A DNA stretch of 64,000 nt from Sva-07 sp963828415 (GCA_963828415.1 CAWHEI010000012.1:744001-808000); one strand, 5' to 3'. Positions 51,926-60,644 are shown, counted from the stretch's first letter. Notes: generated by a model not told the origin, from the letters alone. Translations and numbers: made by a program.

Positions 51926-53128
51926 ATGTCGAGCGAGACACCATCGCCATACGAGACTCCGGCACGCTCCGATGTGGCGCCAGAGACACTGGCGATCACC
52001 GCAGGCCGGGCGGCGAGCGGATCGTCGCTCGCACCGGCGTTGTGGGCGTCGAGCACATGGGAGTCGGAGAGCCTCGACGACGCCCACCGCCGCGCCACCT
52101 CGCTGCGCCACGACGGCTTCTACTCGCGCTACTCGAACCCCACCGTCCGATCGTTCGAGCAGGCGATGTCCGAGCTGGAGGGCGCCGAGGAGTCACTCGC
52201 GTTCGCGTCCGGGATGGGTGCCATCGCGTCAACGGTCTTCGCGCTCTGTTCGTCGGGCAGCCACATCGTCGCCCAGCGCCAGCTCTACGCCGGAACGCTC
52301 GCCTTCCTCCAGGGCCCGTGTCGCCGGATGGGCATCGACGTCACCTACGTCGACGTTGCGACGCCGGGCGCATTCACGGAAGCCGTCGAGCCCGGCCGCA
52401 CGATGCTGGTGCTCGCCGAGACGCCGTCGAATCCACTGCTCGAGTTGGCCGACCTCGACGAGCTCGGCTCGATCAGAGGCCCATTCACCGTGGTCGACTC
52501 GACGTTCGCCACGCCGCTCGGCCAGCAGCCGCTCGCCCACGGTGTCGACATCTCGCTGCACTCGGCCACCAAGGGGATCGCCGGTCACAACGACGCCACC
52601 CTCGGCGTGATCTCGGGCGACGCCGATCTGCTCGGTGAGATCTGGGCCTATTCGGTACTCCACGGGTCCACGCCGTCACCGTTCGACGCGCTCAACGCAC
52701 TGCGCGGCCTGCGAACGATCGGCGTGCGCACACGCCAACAGAACGAGACGGCCCGCTCGTTGGCGATCACGTTGGCCGACCATCCCGAGGTCGTCGCCGT
52801 GCACTATCCCGGCCTCAGCGAGCATCCGCAGCACGCCCTGGCAACCAAGCAGCTCCGACAGTACGGGACGGTGTTGTCGTTCGAGGTCGCCGACCGCGAG
52901 ACAGCGGCAGCGTTCCTCGGTCGGCTGCGGGTGGCGCGCGTCGCCACGTCCCTCGGAGGCCCAGAGACGATCGTGTGCCACCCGTCGACGTCGACGCACG
53001 CGAGCCTGACCGCGGACGAGAAACTCGCCGCCGGCGTCAGCGACGGCCTGTTGCGAGTGTCGATCGGGCTCGAGGACACCGGCGACATCGTCGCCGACTT
53101 CGAGCGGGCACTCGAAACGCCGGCCTGA
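51926..53128 (+). CDS. PLP-dependent enzyme of the cystathionine gamma-synthase/lyase family
   Basis: 400-residue Cys/Met-metabolism transsulfuration-family enzyme. FYSRYSNPTVRSFEQAMSELEGAE is the family N-terminal motif, FASGMGAIAST is the PLP phosphate loop, and AETPSNPLLELADL follows. The PLP lysine lies in SLHSATKGIAGHNDATLG, and SLGGPETIVCHPSTSTHASL is the substrate motif. It could be cystathionine synthase or lyase, O-acetylhomoserine sulfhydrylase or methionine gamma-lyase; sequence alone does not decide. The upstream frame is open to 51758, but ATG 51926 gives the proper N-terminus. Monocistronic behind a leader hairpin. Confidence 0.9.
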   Translation: MSSETPSPYETPARSDVAPETLAITAGRAASGSSLAPALWASSTWESESLDDAHRRATSLRHDGFYSRYSNPTVRSFEQAMSELEGAEESLAFASGMGAIASTVFALCSSGSHIVAQRQLYAGTLAFLQGPCRRMGIDVTYVDVATPGAFTEAVEPGRTMLVLAETPSNPLLELADLDELGSIRGPFTVVDSTFATPLGQQPLAHGVDISLHSATKGIAGHNDATLGVISGDADLLGEIWAYSVLHGSTPSPFDALNALRGLRTIGVRTRQQNETARSLAITLADHPEVVAVHYPGLSEHPQHALATKQLRQYGTVLSFEVADRETAAAFLGRLRVARVATSLGGPETIVCHPSTSTHASLTADEKLAAGVSDGLLRVSIGLEDTGDIVADFERALETPA

Positions 53129-53140
53129 GGTCGCCGACGG

Positions 53141-53821
53141 TCACTCGTCGATCGGCAGCGGCGATGGACCGAAGTTGAACCAGCGTCCGAGCACGGCGTC
53201 GATGTCGGCGTCGGAACCCGTCCAGTCATGGCTGCGGGCCTGTTCCAGGCTGCGACGTCCGAGCCGCGATCGGAACAACTCGAACACCGACACGCCGCGC
53301 AAGACGACGGCAGCGGTGCTGTCGGGATCGCCCGAGACGACGGTGCGGCCGTCGTCCAGCTCCACGGTGACCCGTACGTCGACGACGTCAACAGACGCCA
53401 ACCCGAACCCCGCCGTCTCGACGATCACGCTCGATCGCTCCCCCGGACGACCGAGCGCGTGGCGCACGTCGTGTTCATGGCTGTGCAGATCGAAGGGCGG
53501 CCGCGTCTCGCTCATCGACTGGATGACGTCAGCAAAACCCGACGACTGTTCGGCCCAGCGATCGAGCAAGTCGTCGACGCGGGCGTGCCTGTTGCGTTCG
53601 ACCTGCGCTGCCGTCCAGGCCTCACCCGGCGCCCCTTCCATGCGCCCGGCGAACGCGTCGTCAGGGATACCGGACACGTGCGACAACACGTCTCGCGCCG
53701 TCCACTCTGGAGTGCAGGGGACGGGTGTGCGCCAATCGTCGTCGGACAACGTCAGCGCAAAGTCGTTGAAGGACGCGTGAGCGAGCCGATACAGCTCGGC
53801 GGTGCCGGGAGTTTCGGACAT
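53141..53821 (-). CDS. maleylpyruvate isomerase/DinB-like protein (mycothiol-dependent family)
   Basis: 226-residue member of the MDMPI N-terminal (DinB-like four-helix) family common in mycothiol-producing Actinobacteria. PEWTARDVLSHVSGIPDDAF contains the first metal His, and FDLHSHEHDVRHALG the others (HxxxH-type set). The C-terminal third (~150-226) is a small alpha/beta domain (VRVTVELDDGRTVVSG...VFELFRSRLG) as in full-length TIGR03083-type proteins. The activity is unknown; related enzymes use mycothiol as cofactor. ATG 53821 was taken over 53839 because homologs begin near MSETP. Confidence 0.85.
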   Translation of the reverse strand: MSETPGTAELYRLAHASFNDFALTLSDDDWRTPVPCTPEWTARDVLSHVSGIPDDAFAGRMEGAPGEAWTAAQVERNRHARVDDLLDRWAEQSSGFADVIQSMSETRPPFDLHSHEHDVRHALGRPGERSSVIVETAGFGLASVDVVDVRVTVELDDGRTVVSGDPDSTAAVVLRGVSVFELFRSRLGRRSLEQARSHDWTGSDADIDAVLGRWFNFGPSPLPIDE

Positions 53822-53874
53822 CTCGCGAGCCTGCCACACGTTTGACCAGCGCCATGATGCGCGACACTCTCGCC

Positions 53875-54153
53875 ATGGATTCCAGTACCGTCACGCGCCA
53901 CGACGACCGTGGTCGCTACGAGCTCGATGTCGACGACGAGGTGGTCGCGTTTGCCGAGTTCTCCGCCAGCGGCGACACGATCACCATCCCCTACATCGAG
54001 ACCGCGCAGCAGCATCGCGGCAAGGGCTACTCGTCGATGTTGATGGACGGAGTGATCGACGACCTCCGTGCCCACGACCTGCAGGTTCGGGCGACCTGTT
54101 CCGTCGCTCGTGCTCACCTCGCCGCCCACGCATCCGAACTGCTGGTGCACTGA
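53875..54153 (+). CDS. small GNAT protein (YjdJ-type)
   Basis: 92-residue single-domain GNAT-like protein of the YjdJ (Gcn5-related, PF14542) group. RYELDVDDEVVAFAEFS gives two strands, TIPYIETAQQHRGKGYSSMLMDGVIDDLR holds the shortened CoA-binding loop (QHRGKGYS), and VRATCSVARAHLAAH closes the fold. Proteins of this size may acetylate small molecules, but activity is unproven. It is one base ahead of the DUF2277 gene and shares the transcript. ATG 53875 follows the weak -10-like GACACT. Confidence 0.85.
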   Translation: MDSSTVTRHDDRGRYELDVDDEVVAFAEFSASGDTITIPYIETAQQHRGKGYSSMLMDGVIDDLRAHDLQVRATCSVARAHLAAHASELLVH

Positions 54154-54154
54154 G

Positions 54155-54403
54155 ATGTGCCGCAACATCACCACCCTTCGGGGCCTGGAGCCGTCAGCGA
54201 CGCCCGAGGAGATCGAGGCCGGTGCCCGTCAGTACGTCCGCAAGATCAGCGGCGTGCAGCAGACCTCCGCCGCCACCGAGGAAGCCTTCGAGCGAGCCGT
54301 GGCCGAGATCACCGCGATCACGACCCGCCTCCTCGCCGAACTCCCGCCTCGCAAGTCACCCCCGAAACAGGACCCACCACTGCGCCGCCTCGCCCGCCGC
54401 TGA
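54155..54403 (+). CDS. DUF2277 family protein
   Basis: 82-residue conserved protein. The DUF2277 start MCRNITTLRGLEPSATPEEIEAGARQ is unmistakable, and QYVRKISGVQQTSAATEEAFERAVAEI continues the helical core. The basic C-terminal tail is Pro/Arg-rich. Family function is unknown; members often sit next to GNAT or glyoxalase genes, as here (one base after the YjdJ-type gene). No membrane segment. Confidence 0.88.
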   Translation: MCRNITTLRGLEPSATPEEIEAGARQYVRKISGVQQTSAATEEAFERAVAEITAITTRLLAELPPRKSPPKQDPPLRRLARR

Positions 54404-54448
54404 CCGCCAGTTGGGCCGCACCGTGTGACAGTGGAGGCCGGCCGGCGA

Positions 54449-54609
54449 GGGAAGCGCCAGCGACGAGCCGGAGCGAGGCCGACCGAGCTCGACGTTCACC
54501 AGCCTGCTGTGAGGCCTCGCAAACAGGAAGGGAAGCGCCAGCGACGAGCCGGGAGCGAGGCCGACCGCAATCGTGTTCCACCGACCCGCCGTGAGGCCTC
54601 GCAATCAGG
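54449..54609. repeat. direct repeat E, two ~80 bp copies
   Basis: Copies at 54449-54527 and 54530-54609. The first ~38 bases (GGGAAGCGCCAGCGACGAGC onward) and last ~18 bases (GTGAGGCCTCGCAA onward) are nearly identical, while the middle differs. The second copy runs through the stop codon of the NifU-like gene. A diverged third copy is at 15936. The 201-base gap holds no gene. Confidence 0.8.
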
Positions 54610-55249
54610 AGTAGAAGGGGTTCTCGCCGGTCGAGTGGTCGGTGAGATCGCGGACGCTCTGGACGCCCTCGATTGCGTCGACGAGCATCGTCTGGACGCC
54701 GTCGAGCATCGTCTGCTTGCTCATCGAACAGCCGTGGCAGCCGCCGCCCATCGTGAGGTAGGCGGTGCCTTCACCGTCGTGGCCCACGTAGGTGACGAAG
54801 CCACCGTGGGCGGCGAGCGCCGGGTTGACCTCGGTCGCGACCAGTGCGTCGATCTCGGCAGACAGTTCGTCGTCGGCGGTCAGCCCCTCGACCGACGGCG
54901 CGAGCGGGCGGTTCGGATTGCGGATCACGAGACCCTGCGTGGTCGTGTAGTCGAGCGTGGCACCGGTGAGCAATGCCACGTCGTCGCCCGGGATGATCAC
55001 CTTCATGCCGTCGTGAGTGCGCACCTCGTCGGTGAACGCTGCGGTCAGGTACTCCTCGAACGACAGGTCGTAGCGAAACTCCTGGCCCGGATCGGAGGCG
55101 ATCGCGAGGCGCAGGCCCAGCTTGTCGCCATCGACTTCGTCATCTCGCAGCTCGCGCAGCTGCTCGAGCGCTTCGGGCGTCACCGTGATGATCGGTTCGC
55201 TGGCGCTCGCGGCACCGGTCTCCGCGGCCATGGCTTCGAGGGGACTCAT
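54605..55249 (-). CDS. NifU/NfuA-like iron-sulfur carrier protein
   Basis: 214-residue two-domain protein. The N-terminal part (~18-115) has the A-type (IscA/HesB) fold without any Cys, as in NfuA. The C-terminal NifU domain (~128-214) carries the cluster-binding CxxC in MGGGCHGCSMSKQTM. It delivers Fe-S clusters to target proteins. No other suf/isc gene is in the window. ATG 55249 is preceded by TAGCCT seven bases upstream, divergent from the CDF gene. The 3' end lies in the second copy of repeat E. Confidence 0.9.
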   Translation of the reverse strand: MSPLEAMAAETGAASASEPIITVTPEALEQLRELRDDEVDGDKLGLRLAIASDPGQEFRYDLSFEEYLTAAFTDEVRTHDGMKVIIPGDDVALLTGATLDYTTTQGLVIRNPNRPLAPSVEGLTADDELSAEIDALVATEVNPALAAHGGFVTYVGHDGEGTAYLTMGGGCHGCSMSKQTMLDGVQTMLVDAIEGVQSVRDLTDHSTGENPFYS

Positions 55250-55256
55250 CTGGTCG

Positions 55257-55262
55257 AGGCTA
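55257..55262 (-). promoter_or_regulatory. -10-like TAGCCT of the NifU-like gene, leaderless spacing
   Basis: Minus-strand TANNNT hexamer ending seven bases before ATG 55249. Confidence 0.5.
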
Positions 55263-55328
55263 CCGGCGCCCCTTGTCCGGAGGAACGCTGAGCACTTGGC
55301 GCCTCGTTTGCGAACGGCTCCGATCGCC

Positions 55329-55334
55329 TACTGT
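55329..55334 (+). promoter_or_regulatory. -10-like TACTGT of the second CDF gene, leaderless spacing
   Basis: TANNNT hexamer ending six bases before GTG 55341, the only start near the conserved N-terminus. Confidence 0.5.
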
Positions 55335-55340
55335 CGCCAC

Positions 55341-56288
55341 GTGACCGACGGCAGCCGTAAGGCGATCTTTGCAGCGTTCTTCGCCAACCTCGGCATCGCC
55401 ATCAGCAAGTTCATCGGCTTCCTGATCACGGGGTCGGCGAGCCTGTTGGCCGAGACCATTCACTCCGCGGCCGACACCGGAAACCAGTTGTTGCTGTTCT
55501 TCGGTGGCCAGCGCGCCCGGAAGTCGGCCACGCCGGAGCACCCGTTCGGCTACGGACGCGAGCGGTACTTCTGGTCGTTCGCCGTGGCCTTGGTGCTGTT
55601 CTCGATGGGCGGCATGTTCGCGCTGTACGAAGGGATCCAGAAGCTCCGTGATCCGCATGAGATCGAGAGTCTCGGCGTGGCCGTCGTCATCCTCCTGGTC
55701 GCCATCGGGCTGGAGTCGTTCTCGTTGCGCACCGCCGTCAAGGAGTCGAACCACGTCCGCCAACCCGGCACCAGCTGGTGGCGCTTCATCCGAGGTACGA
55801 AGCAGCCCGAGTTGCCGGTCGTGCTGCTGGAAGACGTCGGCGCACTCGTCGGTCTGTTCTTTGCGCTCGCCGGCGTGCTCACGGCGCACTTCACCGAGGA
55901 CGCCCGCTGGGACGCAGTGGGCTCGATCAGCATCGGCATCTTGCTGATCGTCATCGCCATCGTGCTCGCCATCGAGATGAAGAGCCTGCTGATCGGCGAA
56001 TCGGCGTCGACCGACGCCCGCGAGGCGATCGTCACGGCAATCGAGTCGAGCGCGCACGTCGACCGGCTGATCCACCTGCGAACCGAGCACATCGGCCCGG
56101 ACGAGATCCTGGTCGGCGCGAAAGTCGAGTACGCCTCGACGTTGTCGGCCGACGAGCTCGTGGCAGCGATCAATGCGACCGAGGACGCGATTCGCTCGGC
56201 CGTGCCCGACGCGACTGTGATCTACCTCGAGCCCGATCTGCACCGCACCGACCACCCCGACCTGGTCGCGCCACCGGACGCCCACTGA
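55341..56288 (+). CDS. cation diffusion facilitator (ZnT9/FieF-like)
   Basis: 315-residue second CDF exporter, distinct from the one at 22-23 kb: no His-rich head. LLAETIHSAADTGNQ in helix 2 holds the HxxxD site (H-S-A-A-D), HPFGYGRERYFWSF follows helix 2, and VLLEDVGALVGLFFALAGV in helix 5 carries E-D in place of HxxxD. A loop insertion (RQPGTSWWRFIRGTKQPE) lies between helices 4 and 5. The C-terminal cytoplasmic domain has only a few metal ligands. This subgroup resembles ZNT9/TMEM163-like proteins more than ZitB. Its stop overlaps the EamA start by one base (TGATG). Confidence 0.88.
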   Translation: MTDGSRKAIFAAFFANLGIAISKFIGFLITGSASLLAETIHSAADTGNQLLLFFGGQRARKSATPEHPFGYGRERYFWSFAVALVLFSMGGMFALYEGIQKLRDPHEIESLGVAVVILLVAIGLESFSLRTAVKESNHVRQPGTSWWRFIRGTKQPELPVVLLEDVGALVGLFFALAGVLTAHFTEDARWDAVGSISIGILLIVIAIVLAIEMKSLLIGESASTDAREAIVTAIESSAHVDRLIHLRTEHIGPDEILVGAKVEYASTLSADELVAAINATEDAIRSAVPDATVIYLEPDLHRTDHPDLVAPPDAH

Positions 56289-57220
56289 TGACGGAACGCC
56301 TCAGCGGGCGCTCGCTGGGACTGCTCGCAATGACCGTCGCCGTCGTGAGTTTCTCCACCAGTTCCGCGCTGATCAAATGGTCGGAGTCGACCGGGGCGGT
56401 CATCGCGTTCTGGCGCATGATCGGCGCGGTGATCGGCTGGTGGTTGATCGTCGCCGTCACCCGTGTGCGTTCGGGCCGACCGGCACCGACCGCGTCCACA
56501 TGGAAACTGGCGCTCGCTCCAGGACTCGCGTTCGGAGCCAACATCGCCCTGTTCTTCACCGCGATCAACAAGACGAGCATCGCCCACGCCGAGTTCATCA
56601 CCGCGCTGACGCCGCTCGTGTTGCTGCCGGCCGGAGCCTTCTTCTTCGGCGAACGGCCGAACTGGTCGGCACTTCGCTGGGGCCTGATCTCGATCGTAGG
56701 CGTGTCGTTGGTGTTGTTCTTCGGGCCGGCGCAGGGTGCGTCGTCGCTGTCGGGCGATCTGCTGATGATCGGCGTCATCTCGCTGTGGACGACGTACCTG
56801 TTGACCTCGAAGGCGGCCCGGGCGGCTGGTGTCGGCACGCTCGACTTCATGGCGTGCATGATGCCGATCGGGGTGCTCACCGCCGGTCCGATTGCAGCGA
56901 TCATCGCCGGCTCGGGGGTGTTCGCCCTGACGGCCAAGGGTTGGCTCGTGGTGGCCATCCTCACGCTGCTGACCGGCATGCTCAGCCACGGCTGCATCGT
57001 GTTCGCCCAGCAACATCTCCCGGTGGCGACGATCAGCATCATGCAGACGGCACAACCTGCGCTGGCGGTGTTCTTCGCGTTCCTCATCCTCGGCGAGGAG
57101 GTGCGGCCACCGCAGGTGCTCGGCATGGCACTGGTGATCATCGGGCTGGCATTGTTCACACTCGCCAGTTCGCGGTCGGCGACGATCTCGACGCCGGCGA
57201 CGCCAGTCGAAGCGATCTGA
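56288..57220 (+). CDS. EamA/DMT family transporter
   Basis: 310-residue drug/metabolite transporter superfamily protein: ten helices made of two EamA repeats of about 145 residues. FSTSSALIKWSE (helix 1), FWRMIGAVIGWW, NKTSIAHAEFITALTPLVLLPAG in the first half and QTAQPALAVFFAFLILGEE in the second are typical. Substrate unknown (amino acids, nucleotides or toxic compounds in relatives). Translationally coupled to the CDF gene. The 268-base gap after it has a B-family hairpin and the PHO-box-like repeat of surE. Confidence 0.88.
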   Translation: MTERLSGRSLGLLAMTVAVVSFSTSSALIKWSESTGAVIAFWRMIGAVIGWWLIVAVTRVRSGRPAPTASTWKLALAPGLAFGANIALFFTAINKTSIAHAEFITALTPLVLLPAGAFFFGERPNWSALRWGLISIVGVSLVLFFGPAQGASSLSGDLLMIGVISLWTTYLLTSKAARAAGVGTLDFMACMMPIGVLTAGPIAAIIAGSGVFALTAKGWLVVAILTLLTGMLSHGCIVFAQQHLPVATISIMQTAQPALAVFFAFLILGEEVRPPQVLGMALVIIGLALFTLASSRSATISTPATPVEAI

Positions 57221-57362
57221 TCGCGATCGTCAGCGGCCCCGCAGCGGTGCGAATCGACGGCTCCACTCGAGTGACAGCCGGTCGGCTCGCACGCTGACGA
57301 ATCGGTGCGCAGTTCCATCCGGCGGGCGTACTGATCTGGTCCGGCGCCACCGGGTCCCGCCG

Positions 57363-57409
57363 TTCTCGTGAACAAGATCGCGTTCTGAGCGCGCCCTTGT
57401 TCACGTGAA
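57363..57409. repeat. family B palindrome (copy B4)
   Basis: TTCTCGTGAACAAGATCGCG (57363-57382) and 57390-57409 match at about 16 of 20 positions. Downstream of the EamA gene and upstream of surE, both plus strand. Confidence 0.6.
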
Positions 57410-57437
57410 GAGCGGTTGCCAGACCTCAGCGCCGATC

Positions 57438-57464
57438 GTTCATCTTCCGTTCAGTTGAATTTCG
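57438..57464 (+). promoter_or_regulatory. PHO-box-like direct repeat upstream of surE
   Basis: GTTCATCTTCC then GTTCAGTTGAA: GTTCA at 57438 and again exactly 11 bases on at 57449, with a weaker third unit (TTTCG) at 57460. Actinobacterial PhoP binds 11-bp direct repeats that begin GTTCA. It lies 36 bases ahead of the surE start. Confidence 0.5.
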
Positions 57465-57488
57465 GGTGACGCTGCGAGGATGGAGCCC

Positions 57489-58328
57489 ATGCGCATCCTG
57501 GTGACGAACGACGACGGCATCGACTCGATCGGACTGCACGTCCTGGCCCGAGCGATCTGCGAACTCGACGGCGACCACGAGGTCCACGTCGTGGCGCCCG
57601 ATCAGGAGTTCTCCGGGGCTGGTGCCGCCCTCGGTGCGCTGCACCTCATCCAGCCGGAGGTCCGTCGGGCCCACATCGACGACTGCCCGGCTACGGCGGT
57701 CTGGAAGGTCAGCGGTCCGCCGGCGCTGTGCGTGATGTTCGCCCGCCTCGGTGCGTTCGGACCGCCGTTCGACCTGATCGTGAGCGGCATCAACCCCGGG
57801 GCGAACGTCGGCCGTGCCGTGTACCACTCGGGCACCGTCGGCGCCGCGCTGACCGGGCGCAACGGCGGCATCTCCGGCATCGCCGTCAGCCAGGCCGTCA
57901 CCGGCTTCGGCGTCGAAGGACAGGGCTGGGACGAATCGATCGCCACGCAGCACTGGGACAGCGCGGCCACTGTCGCCAAGGTGGTCGCCCAGGCCTTGGT
58001 CGACGACATGCCGGTCGATCCCGTCGTCGTCAACATCAACGTGCCCGACGTCCCCGTCGAGGAGTTCGGCGCCTGGCAGTTCGCCGAGGTCGGCACCGCT
58101 CCCCCGCGCTCGATGGCCGACGCCAACCTGAAGCCCATCCCCGGCCACGAGGATGCGTTCACGGTCGAGATGGGTTGGGGCGACATGGTGCAACTGGCAC
58201 CGGACACCGACGGCGGCGTCATCGAACGCAACGAGGTCGCGATCACCTACCTGACCCGACTCGCGCACCACGACCGAGCGGACCTCGGCACCATCTCCAA
58301 GTCGCTCGACGAACTCCTGTCGTCGTGA
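57489..58328 (+). CDS. surE: 5'/3'-nucleotidase SurE
   Basis: 279-residue Mg/Mn-dependent nucleotide monophosphatase. MRILVTNDDGIDSIGLHVL places the metal Asp pair at residues 8-9, PDQEFSGAGAALG supplies the next ligand Ser, and IVSGINPGANVG holds the metal Asn. The tail runs a little past the core (GGVIERNEVAITYLTRL). Typical SurE acts on nucleoside monophosphates and polyphosphate ends. ATG 57489 starts at the conserved MRIL; an in-frame ATG nine bases earlier also exists. A PHO-box-like repeat upstream suggests phosphate control (inferred). Confidence 0.93.
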   Translation: MRILVTNDDGIDSIGLHVLARAICELDGDHEVHVVAPDQEFSGAGAALGALHLIQPEVRRAHIDDCPATAVWKVSGPPALCVMFARLGAFGPPFDLIVSGINPGANVGRAVYHSGTVGAALTGRNGGISGIAVSQAVTGFGVEGQGWDESIATQHWDSAATVAKVVAQALVDDMPVDPVVVNINVPDVPVEEFGAWQFAEVGTAPPRSMADANLKPIPGHEDAFTVEMGWGDMVQLAPDTDGGVIERNEVAITYLTRLAHHDRADLGTISKSLDELLSS

Positions 58329-58548
58329 GTTCGACAGGAAGCTGAGAACCGGCGCCGGTCGCTCCGGCGCTCGGTGATTCTGCGTGTCGTAATGTGCGCG
58401 CTTCGTCGCAGATGATTGTCAGCTCGACCTCGAACCACCCTATGTGGGCGATTCGGCCGTTCGGCAGGCTCGCTACGGTCAGCTCATCAATTCACATCCG
58501 TCGGGCCGTGTGACCGGACGATGAACCACGACCCCCAGGGAGCACACC

Positions 58549-58992
58549 ATGAAGCGTCATCTTGCTGTCACATCACTCGCCATCGCGGCCCTGCTCGGCG
58601 TTTCTGCGTGCGGAAGCGACGGCGATTCAACAGCGGACGAAGTCTCGGAACTGTGCACCGACATCACCACCCTTCAGGCCGAGATCGATCAGGTCGCCGG
58701 GGCATCGTTCGATCCCGCGACGACGACGGCCAACGGTGTGCAAGACCAGCTCGACACGCTGAAGACCGATATCCAGGCCGTGATCTCCGAGGCATCAGAC
58801 GTCTCGGCATCGGTGAAGACGGAGCTGACGGATGCCATCGACGCATACAAGTCCGCGCTCCAGGCCATCCCGAGCGGGGGCGACACCACGCTCGAGGAGG
58901 CCGGCCAGGAGGTCGTCACGGCGAAGGAGAACCTGGCAACTGCTTGGCAGGCGACAGTCTCGGAATTGGACTGCCCGACAACAACCACGTGA
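58549..58992 (+). CDS. small helical lipoprotein
   Basis: 147-residue lipoprotein, no family recognised. The signal peptide ends in LLGVSAC (lipobox Cys near residue 21) followed by GSDGDST. The rest is mostly amphipathic helix (LCTDITTLQAEIDQVAG; VQDQLDTLKTDIQAVISEASDVSASV; AGQEVVTAKENLATAWQA), ending in DCPTTTT. Two Cys (LCTD, LDCP) could pair. A GGGAG ribosome site stands six bases before the ATG and a TACGGT -10-like hexamer near 58474. The upstream 220-base gap shows nothing else. Confidence 0.8.
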   Translation: MKRHLAVTSLAIAALLGVSACGSDGDSTADEVSELCTDITTLQAEIDQVAGASFDPATTTANGVQDQLDTLKTDIQAVISEASDVSASVKTELTDAIDAYKSALQAIPSGGDTTLEEAGQEVVTAKENLATAWQATVSELDCPTTTT

Positions 58993-59196
58993 TGAACCTC
59001 CCGTGACATGAGTCGAGGGGAGTCCGTTGGGCCCCGGATCGGGTGATTGCAGCAATCGCGGCCGCATCGATGTCACTTCGCGGTCGCCTCACTCAAATGG
59101 TGCTCGGTCAATTCGTTGCCCAACGGGCACGTGTCGCTCGGCCGGGCCCATCAGTTCGAGTTGCGTGGCTCCGGACACGTCGAACGAGCGCTGACC

Positions 59197-60633
59197 TCAG
59201 GGAGCGATGACCCGAGTCGCGACGGTGCGAACGCGGTCGAGGTCCTCGATCGCCGTGACCGTGCCGTTCACGCGGTCGACGAACTGGACGAAGCGGTCGG
59301 TGAAGAAGAGCCCCGACGAATCTGCCGCCCATGAGTCCGGGTACACGACCTGGTTGATGCGGCCCGCCTGGATCGAGCTGCCGGTCGCGACGTCGAGGAT
59401 CCGACGCTGCCCCGATCCGTCGGAGTCGCCCCGATACGCGATCGAGCGACCGTCCGGCGAGATGTGGGTCGACGGGTCGATGTACCCGAACTGATCGATC
59501 ACGTCGAGGACTCCGGAGGTGACGGTCCCGGTGTCCCACTCGATGATCGAATACGCGCAACGCAGGGTCTCGTCGCACTCCTCGATCGCCCAGTGGCGCG
59601 AGCCCGTGGCCAGCAGCGTGCCTGGGCTGATTCGTCGGGCCTCGCCGTCAACGCCAGCTGCATAGACCCCACCGGGGGCGGTGAACAGCGCGTCACCGAA
59701 CGGCGAGAACACACGCGAGAAGAAGCTGGTCTCGTCGACGAACGGGTTGTCGAGCAGCTCGACGCTGCCGTCGGCCTGCAACACCCAGTCCTGCTCGGGC
59801 GTACGATCACCGGCGCTCGGGACGGTGACGATGAAGCTCTCGGTGCCCGTCCACGGCTGCACGAAGATGATCCCGTCGCCCATCTCGGTCTCGATGACAG
59901 GCTCGCCGTCGCGGATCTGCAGCAACCTGGTGGAGTCGAACACCACGATGCTGCCGTCGCCGACCGACAGCTCCAGATTCGCGCCCAGACTCGACACGTC
60001 GATGCTGCGGGCACGGCCGCTCGGGAACTCGGTGACGTCGACGATGCCGGCCTGCGAGAGCGTGACGACCTCGATGGGAGCCATCGACGCCAGCGCCTCC
60101 GGGACAGCGATCGTGCGCTCCACCCATGCGGGTGGTTGACCGACGACGACCGGCGGGACCGGATCGGCGATCTCGACGGTCTGGCTCGGTTCCAGAGAAC
60201 CGGGAATCGCCACTGCAAGGACGGTGGTTGGCGGGCTCGTGGTGTCGGGCGTCGTGGTGTCGGGCGTCGTGGTGTCGGGCGTCGTGGCCGCCGGTGGATC
60301 GTCGACCAACGACCGCTCTGCCGTGGTCGACGGTGGGACATCGGGTTCGCCGTCGTCGCGTAGCAACGCTCCGGCCGAACCGATCAAGAGCGCCACGACG
60401 ATGAATCCGGCGACAACCTTGCGACCGGCGAACGATCTGGCCGTGGCGTGTCCCGGCACGGGGTCGTCGAAATCCTCGGGTGGCGGTTCGTGCAAATCGG
60501 CGTCCGGTCGGCGTTGCGCGCTCGACCCGAAGACGTCCGCATCGGGGACGGCACTGTCGGGAATCCAGTCGTCGCGAGTCCACGGCGAAGCGTCGTCGGG
60601 ATCGTCGGTTGCCACGGTGTCATTCGACCACAC
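59197..60633 (-). CDS. membrane-anchored beta-propeller-like protein
   Basis: 478-residue protein. A cytoplasmic, acidic and proline-rich N-terminus (~1-68) leads to one membrane helix (~72-90), then a Thr/Pro linker with three exact TPDTT-type repeats (15-base units, 60235-60285), then ~330 residues of repeated beta blades. The last blades show HISPDGRSIAYRGDSDG and DSWAADSSGLFFTDRF, i.e. the WD40/PD40 (TolB-like) pattern. No enzyme motif; it probably acts in binding or sensing at the cell surface. Starts at GTG 60633, 24 bases from the divergent SnoaL-like gene. Nothing is seen in the 204-base gap beyond its 3' end. Confidence 0.8.
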   Translation of the reverse strand: MWSNDTVATDDPDDASPWTRDDWIPDSAVPDADVFGSSAQRRPDADLHEPPPEDFDDPVPGHATARSFAGRKVVAGFIVVALLIGSAGALLRDDGEPDVPPSTTAERSLVDDPPAATTPDTTTPDTTTPDTTSPPTTVLAVAIPGSLEPSQTVEIADPVPPVVVGQPPAWVERTIAVPEALASMAPIEVVTLSQAGIVDVTEFPSGRARSIDVSSLGANLELSVGDGSIVVFDSTRLLQIRDGEPVIETEMGDGIIFVQPWTGTESFIVTVPSAGDRTPEQDWVLQADGSVELLDNPFVDETSFFSRVFSPFGDALFTAPGGVYAAGVDGEARRISPGTLLATGSRHWAIEECDETLRCAYSIIEWDTGTVTSGVLDVIDQFGYIDPSTHISPDGRSIAYRGDSDGSGQRRILDVATGSSIQAGRINQVVYPDSWAADSSGLFFTDRFVQFVDRVNGTVTAIEDLDRVRTVATRVIAP

Positions 60634-60644
60634 CGACGCGCCGG

